Positions 16,069-24,572 are shown, numbered from the stretch's first letter. The stretch is 45,762 nt of DNA from Dolichospermum sp. UHCC 0259 (GCF_009711935.1 NZ_VIKX01000037.1:1-45762), one strand, 5' to 3'. Notes: generated by a model from the sequence alone, not told the origin. A program made the numbers and translations.

Positions 16069-16961
16069 ATTAAGAATACCTCCAATTCATCGAAGGAAGT
16101 GGGGTGATTTTTTTTGATAAGTTCCTGAAGTTTTTGAAACCTTGTGGTTTCGATACTGTAAGATATTGTTCCTTCATTTAGTCCGTCGAAATACTCCCAT
16201 TGTAAAAAGCCTCTGGTTAAATTATAGGTGAAACCGTCTATTTTATCAAAAATATCTCTTACTTCAGGGTCTAGCTGTAGTTCTGCTTGAAAGGAACGAA
16301 TATATGAAGGGATGAAATCTTGAGCTTTTTTGAGAATATCTATAATAGGTACTTTAGATTTATCACTGGCTACCCAAGCACCAAGTAAAACTGTAGCCAG
16401 ACATTCAAGTTTATCTGGTTCTGGGTTCTCAAAAGCACATAAATACTCTAGTGAACATCTAAAATCAGGTTCTTGAGAAATTATTTTAGGGAGGCTATTG
16501 GCAAAATAGAAGTAAATAACTTGGCTATAATCTTTAATATCATTGGGAATATTTGCTTGTAATTTATCTCGAAGTTCTGAAGAAGAGACTACTAGCGCAA
16601 GTTCTGACACCTTGGAAATTGATTGGTTTAATTCATACTGTTTTTTAAAGTCGTCATTTATTGATTTTTCTCCTGTTCCCCAAGTGACAGCAGAACTGTT
16701 TTTAAGTTGATAGTGTTGAAGCGTGTTTTCTGGTGTGAGTTGAATAATTAAGTCATCAATAAAAGATAGACATTGGCTTAATAAATAAATTTCTCTATTA
16801 TCTTCGATAACGCATTTAGATAATAAGGATATTTTATAAATAGCAAAGATGTTTTCATAAGTGTTACCTTTGCTGTTGCTAACACCACCTGTATTTTTAT
16901 TTTTTATGTATTCTACCGTTGAATCTCCAAATAGATTTTTGATTTGCTCTTCTGTATACAT
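16065..16961 (-). CDS. Predicted PD-(D/E)XK nuclease (dsDNA nuclease/DUF4297-like), first gene of a putative defence operon
   Basis: A 298-aa protein whose N-terminal 90 residues fit the nuclease domain of Cap4-like and DUF4297 effectors: GNTYENIFAIYKISLL (glycine loop with E36), FIDDLIIQL (D69/D70) and HYQLKNSS (Q85-x-K87). The spacing E, then D, then QxK is that of the PD-(D/E)XK fold. The C-terminal 200 residues are helical (DIKDYSQVIYFYFANS, later ILKKAQDFIPSYIRSFQAEL) and unrecognised; they may sense or bind the partner. In related immune systems such nucleases are the DNA-degrading effector. Here the four-base overlap with the phosphoribosyltransferase-like gene suggests a two-component system. 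Defence function is inferred. Confidence 0.55.
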   Translation of the reverse strand: MYTEEQIKNLFGDSTVEYIKNKNTGGVSNSKGNTYENIFAIYKISLLSKCVIEDNREIYLLSQCLSFIDDLIIQLTPENTLQHYQLKNSSAVTWGTGEKSINDDFKKQYELNQSISKVSELALVVSSSELRDKLQANIPNDIKDYSQVIYFYFANSLPKIISQEPDFRCSLEYLCAFENPEPDKLECLATVLLGAWVASDKSKVPIIDILKKAQDFIPSYIRSFQAELQLDPEVRDIFDKIDGFTYNLTRGFLQWEYFDGLNEGTISYSIETTRFQKLQELIKKNHPTSFDELEVFLI

Positions 16962-17026
16962 GAGAGATTTTTATTGGTGGTCGGTGCGATTAAATAACCT
17001 GTAATTCTTGGCACTTTAAATAATCA

Positions 17027-18046
17027 TCACTCCTGATTATTTAACATTCCTGTCAACAATTCCGACATTTCCCATAAATCTTTATTCCTATTATCATCAT
17101 AAATCATCAACGTTCTCGGGTCAGCATGACGGCTCAACTTCTGCACCTTTCTAATATTCCCATCAGTCGCATCAAGCGCCGCCGTAATCGCCGAATGCCT
17201 GACCCTATGGGGTGACATAGGTTTCTTCACCCCCACCGCCTTAAAACTCGCCGACACAATTTTATAGATCCCATCCGCCGTCAATCTATGCCCAGAATTA
17301 TGAAAATCCAACGCCGTAAAAATCGGTAAATTCTCCTGCACATCCCCCCGCGCTATCAACCACTGGGCAATGGCAATGCCCACATCCTTAGACATATCCA
17401 AATACTCTTCATTCGTTCCCTGACCCTTGCCTAAAATCCGCAACTTGCGACCATAAAAATCAAAATCACCCACATTTAACTGACATATTTCCTGGCGACG
17501 CAAAGCTAAACCCCAAAGCACCATAAAAATTGCATAATTGCGCTTACCAATTAACGTTTCTCTATCAAATTGCTGAATCACCTTGGCTATCGTCTTGCTA
17601 TCAACACCCCGCGTATCCCGATACGCCTTCACCTTTTCCCCCTCCACATCTTCCAGGGAATAGTTGCACACCCCCAACTTCCGCCCCATCTTCGCCAAGG
17701 ACTTAATCGCCGCCAACCGCCGATTAATCGTCGCCTCCCGCACCCCAGATTTAATCAACATCGCCTTATATTTCAACACCACCATCACTGCTTGCTCCCG
17801 CTGCAAGTGCAGAAACTCCAGCACACTATCAGTAGATGGCAACAACCCCGTCATCTTCGTAAAAAAATCCCGAATATCCTTCTCATACGCCCGTTTGGTA
17901 TTGGGATTGCGCTTATCTGCCAACAACTGTGCCAACACATCTGGATCTTGGTCTAACTGCGCGTCAAAATACCGGGATATCTTGGCATCCAAACACGCTT
18001 CTAACTGAGGAACGATAATTTCTCCCACCTGTGGTTTATTAGCCAT
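17027..18046 (-). CDS. Tyrosine recombinase (XerC/D-like plasmid resolvase or integrase)
   Basis: A 339-aa site-specific recombinase with a full catalytic set: R183 (GLALRRQEI), K207 (ILGKGQGTN), H280-x-x-R283 (SPHRVRHSA), H307 (LSRHADPRT) and the nucleophile Y316 (LMIYDD). The N-terminal core-binding domain (about 45-130) contains RAYEKDIRDFFTKM. Enzymes of this type resolve plasmid multimers or integrate elements at short sites. A 24-bp dyad with arms-plus-spacer geometry lies upstream of its start (18194-18217) and could be its target. Codon use is less AT-rich than in the neighbouring nuclease operon. Confidence 0.9.
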   Translation of the reverse strand: MANKPQVGEIIVPQLEACLDAKISRYFDAQLDQDPDVLAQLLADKRNPNTKRAYEKDIRDFFTKMTGLLPSTDSVLEFLHLQREQAVMVVLKYKAMLIKSGVREATINRRLAAIKSLAKMGRKLGVCNYSLEDVEGEKVKAYRDTRGVDSKTIAKVIQQFDRETLIGKRNYAIFMVLWGLALRRQEICQLNVGDFDFYGRKLRILGKGQGTNEEYLDMSKDVGIAIAQWLIARGDVQENLPIFTALDFHNSGHRLTADGIYKIVSASFKAVGVKKPMSPHRVRHSAITAALDATDGNIRKVQKLSRHADPRTLMIYDDNRNKDLWEMSELLTGMLNNQE

Positions 18047-18404
18047 TTTTCCTCACTGGTTCGTTCGTGATAATGTACCTTTCCAATAACGTCTATCATA
18101 AAACAATAGGTGAAAACATTCCCGAAATAACTAAATACTCTTTGCGGAAGTTGTCAGGTGTCCTTTGACAATGCTATATCTGTATTTGCCAGGTGTGATA
18201 TCGAATTTGATATCACATATAGATAGTACAAAAATACTAAGAGTTTCCCAAAGCGATCTGCCGACAGCGGGTAAGTGATCGCTACCGCTTCTCTTTGCTA
18301 CGTTACTGTGAGGGATGCGCTCTATTGTGCTGTTGTAGCCATCTCCACTCGTTCAGCCAGCAAAAATCAATCAGTGCTGTGCTGTTGCGTCAAGAATTGT
18401 GCCA
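18047..18404. other. Intergenic region upstream of the recombinase
   Basis: A 358-bp non-coding stretch between two minus-strand genes. It contains the recombination-site-like dyad at 18194-18217 and two GCGATC-type repeats (about 18254 and 18278). The open frame at 18275-18469 overlaps the end of the next gene and is not credible. Confidence 0.5.
18194..18217. promoter_or_regulatory. Candidate recombination core site or operator (24-bp dyad)
   Basis: The arm TGTGATATC (18194-18202), the six-base spacer GAATTT and the exact inverse arm GATATCACA (18209-18217) form a dyad with 9-bp perfect arms. Two arms around a 6-bp spacer is the layout of Xer-type core sites. It lies about 150 bp upstream of a tyrosine recombinase start. 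A repressor operator is the alternative. Confidence 0.55.
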
Positions 18405-19508
18405 TTAAGCAACTGCATAAACTTCATTCTCTTGATGACGCACCCACAATTTTTCTACAGTTAAATTGAGCAGTTCTGCGGCTTTGATTGCGGAAATCTT
18501 GTCCAATTTTAAGCACTGCCAAATTAGAAATTCATAACGTTCATTTTCTGGATATTCTGCTGCTGCTAGGGCTGGGGGTAATTCCATTGAATTTTGTAAA
18601 GATGCACCATCATGTTGCTTTTTATAAATTGCACAAATTTTGGCTTTCTCTTTGGCCAAGTCAATGATTCCCATTGCTGCTAAACGATTCAAGATGACTA
18701 GGTAACTCACCCGAAAATGTCGTTTGAGTTTGACAATATCTTGGGTAAGTGCATACATCCGTTCAAATTCAGCTTGGGGAACCAGTAGATGACTGGCAAA
18801 GTAATCAGCTACCTGTTCGCGGGCTTTTTCTTCAGATGAGGTTCCTTCTTCAATCAGGGTGTCTTGGTACTCTACGCGGTGAAAGATGAGGTGTCCAATT
18901 TCATGGGCGAGGGTAAACAATTGACGTTCAATGGTGATGTTATGGGTGTTGACTAAGACAAATGCACCTTCAATATCACTGCAAGCACTCAGACCAAAGA
19001 AACCTTTGATGGGAATGGGTTGACGTAGAACTTTTAAGCCGATTTCTTCTACAGATTGAAACAGGTTGGCAATGGGGGCATCTCCCAAGCCCAGGCGATG
19101 ACGAAATAAAGCTGCTATTGCCTGAATGCGCTTTTCGTTGCCTTCTACTTGGTGGCAAGGTGTACTTTCTGGGGTGTAGGTCGGTAAGCCAACGGCTTGT
19201 TCTAGGGCGTTATAAGTTGGCAGCATTCTTAATACTTGGGCTGCAAACTGGGGGTTTTTGTCAAAGGAGGCATGGGCGCGGAAGCGGAAGTTGGGCAGTC
19301 CTTCGCTGGGGGGACGTAGCAGGTCATCAAGTGTCACGCCCAAAGTACGAGCTAGAGACGAGAGGATTTTGCTGTCTGGTAAGGTTTTGGCGTTTTCGTA
19401 GTTGTTGATGCTCTGGCGAGTTACAGAGGCTTGTTCTGCAAGTTGCTCTTGAGACAAGCCTAGACTTTTACGGTAGCGGAGCAGGTTGGCTGCAATAATT
19501 TCTTTCAT
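18405..19508 (-). CDS. XRE regulator fused to ImmA/IrrE-type zinc metallopeptidase
   Basis: A 367-aa two-domain protein. Residues 1-65 are a helix-turn-helix of the XRE/Cro type (LSQEQLAEQASVTRQSINNY). Residues about 125-260 are an ImmA/IrrE peptidase with the zinc motif H202-EIG-H206 and a later acidic ligand in REQVADYFASHLL (E231). Such proteins bind an operator near their own gene and are often linked to mobile elements, stress responses or toxin-antitoxin control; IrrE relatives cleave repressors. It has no clear partner gene here. A perfect 9-bp dyad lies 116 bp upstream and could be its operator. Confidence 0.88.
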   Translation of the reverse strand: MKEIIAANLLRYRKSLGLSQEQLAEQASVTRQSINNYENAKTLPDSKILSSLARTLGVTLDDLLRPPSEGLPNFRFRAHASFDKNPQFAAQVLRMLPTYNALEQAVGLPTYTPESTPCHQVEGNEKRIQAIAALFRHRLGLGDAPIANLFQSVEEIGLKVLRQPIPIKGFFGLSACSDIEGAFVLVNTHNITIERQLFTLAHEIGHLIFHRVEYQDTLIEEGTSSEEKAREQVADYFASHLLVPQAEFERMYALTQDIVKLKRHFRVSYLVILNRLAAMGIIDLAKEKAKICAIYKKQHDGASLQNSMELPPALAAAEYPENERYEFLIWQCLKLDKISAIKAAELLNLTVEKLWVRHQENEVYAVA

Positions 19509-19623
19509 GGCAGGTTATCAAGAGCGATTCCTACGGAGCGCTTCGCTATCTCTGTTAGGCTCAAGGGCGGTGTCTGGTCAGATGTCAAAGTTGTTGACTT
19601 TATTTTCTCTAATTATAATGGAA

Positions 19624-19645
19624 AATGTAAAATACCTTTTACATT
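19624..19645. promoter_or_regulatory. Candidate operator upstream of the XRE-peptidase gene
   Basis: AATGTAAAA and its exact inverse TTTTACATT are separated by TACC. Short dyads of this kind are typical binding sites for XRE-family dimers, and this one lies upstream of such a gene in AT-rich DNA. Confidence 0.45.
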
Positions 19646-19662
19646 AATTTAAAGTACATAAT

Positions 19663-19767
19663 TATAGCAGTCCTACCCTAAACATGAGAAAATACGTAGA
19701 TAAAAATCCTTATTTTATAAGCATTTGAGGCTTATTTAAATCTCACGGATCATTTAGGATTGCTATA
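19663..19767. mobile_element. 105-bp miniature inverted-repeat element (MITE-like)
   Basis: The ends TATAGCAGTCCTA (19663-19675) and TAGGATTGCTATA (19755-19767) are inverted copies with one mismatch. The imperfect match runs on inward, with CATGAG at the left and CTCACGG at the right. It has no coding capacity. Elements with TATAGCAATCCTA ends are, to my recollection, frequent in filamentous cyanobacteria. Confidence 0.6.
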
Positions 19768-19793
19768 TCAATGCTGCTTCAATAAGTCTCCTG

Positions 19794-20249
19794 CTATTTT
19801 TGTTTTTTAGTCAAGTTAGTTAAACGAGTCATGCTGGAGCGAATATTACCTGCTTCTTTGCGATTTCTCAGTCTTTTTTTGGCTTCCTTTAGGACTTGTT
19901 TCATCACACTATCTTTGTCTTTGCAGGTGATATAAAAAGCCTCTAATAAGGTTTCAATGGTTATTTTCTCTTGAGCGCAAAGTTGGTCTATTTCTTCTTT
20001 GATTGGCACTTCTAATCTGACAGGGATACGTGATGAAATTTCGGGGAAGCTGGCTAGTTTCTCGGCTAGTTGTTTTAGTTCTGACCCTTGATGATTAACG
20101 GTAGAGTTCTCTGCTATTTGAGGATCTGGAGTAATTGGCTGGGTCTGTACTAGTACATCTTGCCTTGTTGGCACTGTTGGCTGAGTGGCTCTGCGGCGGA
20201 TTTCTTCTAACATATTTATGTTATTAACATTCTCGTTTAAATTACTCAT
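19794..20249 (-). CDS. ParA-partner, small ParB/ParG-like candidate, 151 aa
   Basis: Lies 81 bp downstream of a ParA gene on the same strand, where the centromere-binding partner is expected. The N-terminal 60 residues are flexible and Gln/Thr/Pro-rich. Residues about 78-120 (RIPVRLEVPIKEEIDQLCAQ, then KITIETLLEAFYITC) look like a ribbon-helix-helix fold, and the C-terminus is strongly basic (EAKKRLRNRKEAGN, KKQK). This matches the small DNA-binding partners of type Ib ParA proteins in general form only. No specific family is recognised. Confidence 0.6.
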   Translation of the reverse strand: MSNLNENVNNINMLEEIRRRATQPTVPTRQDVLVQTQPITPDPQIAENSTVNHQGSELKQLAEKLASFPEISSRIPVRLEVPIKEEIDQLCAQEKITIETLLEAFYITCKDKDSVMKQVLKEAKKRLRNRKEAGNIRSSMTRLTNLTKKQK

Positions 20250-20330
20250 AAACTTCTCGGTAAGTGGTAGGGAAATTCAGCGACTAAAGCCCTGTTGATG
20301 TTCTGACGTTGTGCTTTTTAGTAAGGATAA

Positions 20331-21182
20331 TTAAGCTGTTTCTGTGGGGATTAATTTGGCATATTTTTCTTGCAAGGCTGGTTTTAACCGTTGTGCTAAA
20401 ATCTGAATCGCATACTCAAGTGATGCTTTTCCTAAGTCGGAAGGGCTAACCCGATAATTGATAGCATTTTTGTAGACATCTGACTCTAATATATGGGGCA
20501 ACATTAATTCATCTTTTACTAACTGCCGCATGGTATCAATGCTGGATTGGGTGGCTTTTGTGGGATGCAGTCCAGTCCAGCGAGCGCGAAATGGGACTAC
20601 GCCTAGCAGTTCGCCATAGGGGAGTGCTGGTTTAAATTCTTTGATTAGTTCTAATGTCCGCAAGAGCGATTGCACTCCCTTGACGTTAGATTCGGCGGGA
20701 ATTACCCACTTATCCCCTGCCCCCAAGGATGTTTGTGCTAAGTGTGATCTCTCTGGTGGTGGGTCTACAATTGCTACGCCAAAATTATTGATGATTGGTT
20801 GCAGGCGATTTCTGAGGATAAATAAGCTCAGTCCGCTGGATGCCAGTTTGTAATTAGCACTCTCAAGTCCATCATCGGAAGGAATCAAAAATAAGTTGGC
20901 ATTGCTAATGGTGCGTTCTCCTATTTGTCCGTCTGGGACTGCGGCAATGGCATCAATAATTCTCGTTTTCTCCTCTGGCTGAGTCAAAACTTCCAGTAGG
21001 GTTGGGGTATTAGGTTCTACTTTTACTCCCAAAAAGCTAGTCAGGCTTGATTGGGGATCTGCATCGACAAACAAGACGGGAATTCCTAATTTCCCTAAAT
21101 ATCTCCCTAGCATCAGTGCTACTGTTGATTTCCCCTGTCCTCCTGCTAGACCCAAGCTGACAACTGTTGGCGTGTTTGACAT
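20331..21182 (-). CDS. parA: ParA-type partition ATPase
   Basis: A 283-aa Walker-type partition ATPase without an N-terminal DNA-binding domain, so of the short (Ib-like) class. The deviant P-loop is LAGGQGKSTVALML (about residues 12-25), the A' motif is VLFVDADPQSSLT (about 35-47) and the Walker B is VAIVDPPPERSHL. It would position plasmid copies over the nucleoid together with the protein encoded downstream. Palindromic AAGTA/TACTT-type sequences lie in the 140 bp upstream and may be the parS site or operator. It is the second ATPase-based partition module in the window besides ParM. Confidence 0.88.
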   Translation of the reverse strand: MSNTPTVVSLGLAGGQGKSTVALMLGRYLGKLGIPVLFVDADPQSSLTSFLGVKVEPNTPTLLEVLTQPEEKTRIIDAIAAVPDGQIGERTISNANLFLIPSDDGLESANYKLASSGLSLFILRNRLQPIINNFGVAIVDPPPERSHLAQTSLGAGDKWVIPAESNVKGVQSLLRTLELIKEFKPALPYGELLGVVPFRARWTGLHPTKATQSSIDTMRQLVKDELMLPHILESDVYKNAINYRVSPSDLGKASLEYAIQILAQRLKPALQEKYAKLIPTETA

Positions 21183-21197
21183 AATACGATTGTATCT

Positions 21198-21282
21198 AAG
21201 TACGAAAATACTTTACTATTATTAGACTACTATATTTTTATATCTTTGAACTATTCTACTTTTATACAATTGTACAAAAGTA
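21198..21282. promoter_or_regulatory. Palindromes upstream of parA, candidate parS/operator
   Basis: A 26-bp near-perfect palindrome at 21257-21282 has half-sites TACTTTTATACAA and TTGTACAAAAGTA (24 of 26 bases symmetric). A smaller one, AAGTA-CGAAAA-TACTT, lies at 21198-21213, next to the parA start. Shared AAGTA boxes suggest one DNA-binding protein, most simply the parA partner. Confidence 0.55.
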
Positions 21283-21346
21283 AATGATGGTGATTGATTT
21301 GATCACAATAAAATTTCTAATTCAAAACTCTGTTAATACCGGGGGT

Positions 21347-21606
21347 AAATGAGCAATCGTACAGAAAGTTACGCTAAGGTTGCAACCTATACTGGATAAG
21401 CATTCTGTCAATCAATATTTTTGGTAATTCTCAACGTACCAATTAACCCCAAGTTTATTTAATACAGCATTTGACAACGTAGCCATAAGGATTTCAGGCT
21501 ACAAAAACTAGAGGCGTTCAAATGGTACAGTTTTATCCATGCCAATCAGGATGTTACTAGCAGTTCATAAAGTCCTTATCGTAACTTTCTGTATGGCTGC
21601 TCATTT
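21347..21606. mobile_element. 260-bp MITE-like element abutting the ISKra4-type element
   Basis: The 27-bp ends AAATGAGCAATCGTACAGAA... (21347-21373) and ...TTCTGTATGGCTGCTCATTT (21580-21606) are inverted copies with three mismatches. No gene lies inside. It ends two bases before the left end of the larger element, suggesting an insertion into, or beside, that element's end. Confidence 0.6.
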
Positions 21607-21608
21607 GA

Positions 21609-21637
21609 GAGAGCGAAAAATTTTGGGGGAGATGGGG
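21609..21637 (+). repeat. Left terminal inverted repeat of the ISKra4-like element
   Basis: GAGAGCGAAAAATTTT followed by GGGGGAGATGGGG; inverse match to 24573-24601 with a single mismatch. Confidence 0.75.
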
Positions 21638-21661
21638 TACATAACACGATAAGATGCACAA

Positions 21662-22336
21662 ATGCCTGATTCCTCTGAACCACTCATTTACCAACTAAAG
21701 ATAGTGCTACTTGGCATCAGCCCCATGATATGGCGGCGCATACTTGTCAGCAGCGACAGCACAATAGAAGACTTGCATTACACGCTTCAACTGGCAATGG
21801 GGTGGGAAAATATACACCTGCACCATTTCATCATCCACGGTAAGCAGTACGGGATTACCCAACTAGGTGGAACAATATTTGATGACCGCGCCTGCGAAGT
21901 AAAACTCTCATCCTTTGGATTTAGGGAAAAAGAAAAATTTTTATACGAATATGACTTCAGTATTTGCCCATTAATGGGTGCATGGCGTTATTGGTGGCGG
22001 CATCAAATTCGAGTAGAAGCGATACTTACACCAGACCAAAACCAAATTTACCCAATCTGCACAGACGGCAAAGGTGTTTGTCCCCCAGAAAACTGTGGTG
22101 GACCTTGGGGCTTTATGAAAGCAAGGGAAGAATTCTTTATTTGGGATGTATTAGAGCGTTTTGCTTCCATGTTAAGGGAAAAGAAATTTGACATGGATAG
22201 AGAAGAAGCCAGTGAACTATTAACGTGGTTATCAATTTATCAAAACCACTTCGACCGTCAAAAAGTTAACCAACATTTAATACAATACTCCACTGGAGAT
22301 AGAAAATCAATGTTATTTGAGCAGGAGATAGTGTGA
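21662..22336 (+). CDS. Plasmid pRiA4b ORF-3-like protein, accessory of the insertion element
   Basis: A 224-aa protein with the signature of the pRiA4b ORF-3 domain: YQLKIVLLGISPMIWRRILV (about 10-29), then TIEDLHYTLQLAMGWENIHL and HHFIIHGKQYG. The domain is often found beside transposases and in mobile elements; its biochemical role is not established. Its stop overlaps the GTG start of the transposase by four bases (GTGA), so the two are probably co-translated and functionally linked. The C-terminal 60 residues (EEASELLTWLSIYQNHFDRQ) are helical. Confidence 0.85.
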   Translation: MPDSSEPLIYQLKIVLLGISPMIWRRILVSSDSTIEDLHYTLQLAMGWENIHLHHFIIHGKQYGITQLGGTIFDDRACEVKLSSFGFREKEKFLYEYDFSICPLMGAWRYWWRHQIRVEAILTPDQNQIYPICTDGKGVCPPENCGGPWGFMKAREEFFIWDVLERFASMLREKKFDMDREEASELLTWLSIYQNHFDRQKVNQHLIQYSTGDRKSMLFEQEIV

Positions 22337-23769
22337 AATTTAAAATCCAAGTAGTTGTGGAATCAGATTCAGGAGAAACCCAATTAATTCAAGAAGTTTT
22401 AGAAATTGAAAAAGGTAATCTACAACCTGAAAATTTAGGACTTACCCTAGCGCAAGCCAAAGAATTATTGCTTCATACACAACGCAGCATAGTTGAGCAA
22501 CAGATAGCAGAATATCAAAAACAGCAAGAGTTATGCTCACATTGTGGCAACAAATTATTGCATAAAGATAAACGGACAATCACACATAGAACACCGTTCG
22601 GTAAATTAAAACTGCAATGTCATCGCTTATTTCACTGTGCTTGTAGCGAGCAAGCAACTCGTAGCTTTAACCCAGTTGCAACCCTACTAAAAGAACGCAC
22701 ATCACCCGAATTACTCTATTTAGAATCAAAATTTGCCTCTCTCATGTCCTATGGAATGTCCAGCAAATTATTACAAGAATTACTACCAATAGAAGGAGAA
22801 ATAAACTCTACATCTATACGAAACAATTTACACTCACTTGGTAAGCGGTTGGAATCAGAATTACCAGCAGAAGCAGGAATATTATTTGAGGGTTGTCAGA
22901 GAGATTGGGAGAAGCTACCCAAACCAGATTTACCGTTGGTAGTAGGTATGGATGGAGGATATGTTCGTTCTTACGACAGGAAATCCAAAAAAGCCGGAAA
23001 TTTTGAAGTTATTGCTGGCAAGAGTATCAAAGCAGACGGCGCATCTAAATGTTTTGGCATGGTTTATTGTTACGATACCAAACCTCAACGTCGAGTATTT
23101 GAGGTGTTAAAATCTCAAGGAATGCAAATGAACCAACAGGTAACATTTTTATCAGATGGTGAAAAAATTATCCGCGACCTACAATATTATCTCAATCCTA
23201 ATGCCGAACATATACTCGATTGGTTTCACATTACAATGCGAATCACTGTGATGAAACAAATTGCCAAAGGTATCAATAAAGAAGATGTTGAAACTGGTAT
23301 TTCCAGCGAATCTATCCAAAAAGATTTGACTTCCTTAAAGTGGTATTTGTGGCATGGCAATGTATTGAAAGGATTATCAAAAATTGAAGATTTAATTGAT
23401 AGTGCCAGTGCATTAGCTTCAGATGATTATGATCAAGAACCAAGCCTTGAGGCAGAAAAACTCTGCTCCTATTTAAAGGAATTTGAAACATACATCTCAA
23501 ATAACGATCAGTATATTCCCAATTATGGGGAACGCTACCGTAATGGAGAGCGTATTTCCAGCTCGTTTGTAGAATCTACCGTCAATCAACTTATTAGCAA
23601 GCGATTCGTTAAAAAACAACAAATGCGCTGGACTCCAGAAGGGACTCATCTCCTAATTCAAGTCCGAACACAAGTTTTAAATGACGAGTGGATTAGTAAA
23701 TTTCAGCAATGGTATCCCGGATTTAGAGTTGATAGCAAACAGAATCAGTTAATGCCTCATCCTGCTTAA
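22333..23769 (+). CDS. ISKra4-family transposase, 478 aa
   Basis: Catalyses movement of the surrounding element. It starts at GTG 22333, overlapping the upstream gene. A zinc-finger-like CSHCGNKL (about residues 70-77) and a Cys/His segment (LQCHRLFHCACSEQ) precede the catalytic core: GMDGGYVRSYDRK (about 204-216, first Asp), FLSDGEKIIRDL (about 274-285, second Asp), LDWFHITMR, and the late SSFVESTVNQLISKR (about 415-430) with the Glu. This order is typical of the ISKra4 group. The frame is intact at about the usual length, so the element may still be active. Confidence 0.9.
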   Translation: MKFKIQVVVESDSGETQLIQEVLEIEKGNLQPENLGLTLAQAKELLLHTQRSIVEQQIAEYQKQQELCSHCGNKLLHKDKRTITHRTPFGKLKLQCHRLFHCACSEQATRSFNPVATLLKERTSPELLYLESKFASLMSYGMSSKLLQELLPIEGEINSTSIRNNLHSLGKRLESELPAEAGILFEGCQRDWEKLPKPDLPLVVGMDGGYVRSYDRKSKKAGNFEVIAGKSIKADGASKCFGMVYCYDTKPQRRVFEVLKSQGMQMNQQVTFLSDGEKIIRDLQYYLNPNAEHILDWFHITMRITVMKQIAKGINKEDVETGISSESIQKDLTSLKWYLWHGNVLKGLSKIEDLIDSASALASDDYDQEPSLEAEKLCSYLKEFETYISNNDQYIPNYGERYRNGERISSSFVESTVNQLISKRFVKKQQMRWTPEGTHLLIQVRTQVLNDEWISKFQQWYPGFRVDSKQNQLMPHPA

Positions 23770-23919
23770 ATACCCAGTATAAATGTAGTTTAATTTACTT
23801 GCTCAACACAAATTTATGTAGAAAGTTAGTTTGATTTTTATGTCTTGGTGTCTACCAACTTTCGTGTTTAAGTTGGTAAAATCAGTTTGTACACCCCAAG
23901 CTTTTTAGGAGTTTGGGTC

Positions 23920-24552
23920 ATGAGCAAACAACTCGTCCAAGTACCGAAAGTTGGTAAAATAGAAAAACTTGAGCGTCACTCGCCTAACTCTCGCAAATAT
24001 TCCGAGGTCAGGACTAGAGAACATTTGTTACCAGAAGAAGTTGAGGCGATGCGGTCAGCTATCAAAAAATCCAAGGGTCGCCACACTCATCGAGACTCAA
24101 CCCTAATTTTATTGATCTACCGTCATGGATTACGAGTGGCAGAGGTGGCATCTTTGCGGTGGGAGCAAATAGATTGGAATGGTGGCATTATTTATGTGAA
24201 GCGAGTCAAAAAGGGGACACCCTCGGTTCAACCACTTTACGCTGATGAAATTCGCTCGCTCCGCAAGTTACAACGGGATTATCCTCCTAGTCCCTATGTT
24301 TTCCAGTCTTCTCGATGTGGTCCGTTAGCACATGATACGATCGCCGGCATTATTGAGCAGGCTGGTAAGAAGGCTTGTCTACCCTTCCCTGTTCATACCC
24401 ATATGCTACGGCATGGAACGGGCTATTATCTAGCTAATCGAGGTACTGACACTCGGACAATACAGAGTTATTTGGGGCATAAAAATATTCAGCACACTGT
24501 GCGTTATACCGAACTTGCATCTACCAAGTTTCAAGGGCTTTGGGATGATTAA
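23920..24552 (+). CDS. Tyrosine recombinase carried by the insertion element, 210 aa
   Basis: A compact FimB-like site-specific recombinase, mostly catalytic domain. The residues are in place: R in YRHGLRVAEVASL, K in RVKKGTPSVQ, H-x-x-R in HTHMLRHGTG, then LGHKNIQHTVRYTEL with the histidine and nucleophilic tyrosine. The ATG at 23920 is chosen over an upstream TTG because AGGAG lies eight bases before it. It sits inside the inverted ends of an ISKra4-like element, so it may be a passenger or help resolve transposition products; its target site is unknown. Confidence 0.88.
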   Translation: MSKQLVQVPKVGKIEKLERHSPNSRKYSEVRTREHLLPEEVEAMRSAIKKSKGRHTHRDSTLILLIYRHGLRVAEVASLRWEQIDWNGGIIYVKRVKKGTPSVQPLYADEIRSLRKLQRDYPPSPYVFQSSRCGPLAHDTIAGIIEQAGKKACLPFPVHTHMLRHGTGYYLANRGTDTRTIQSYLGHKNIQHTVRYTELASTKFQGLWDD

Positions 24553-24572
24553 GATTTCAAAACTCTGTTAAC

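Noticed and set aside
17570-18008. Plus-strand open frames of 128 and 114 codons opposite the integrase
   Set aside because: The minus strand encodes an intact tyrosine recombinase with all catalytic residues; these are shadows.
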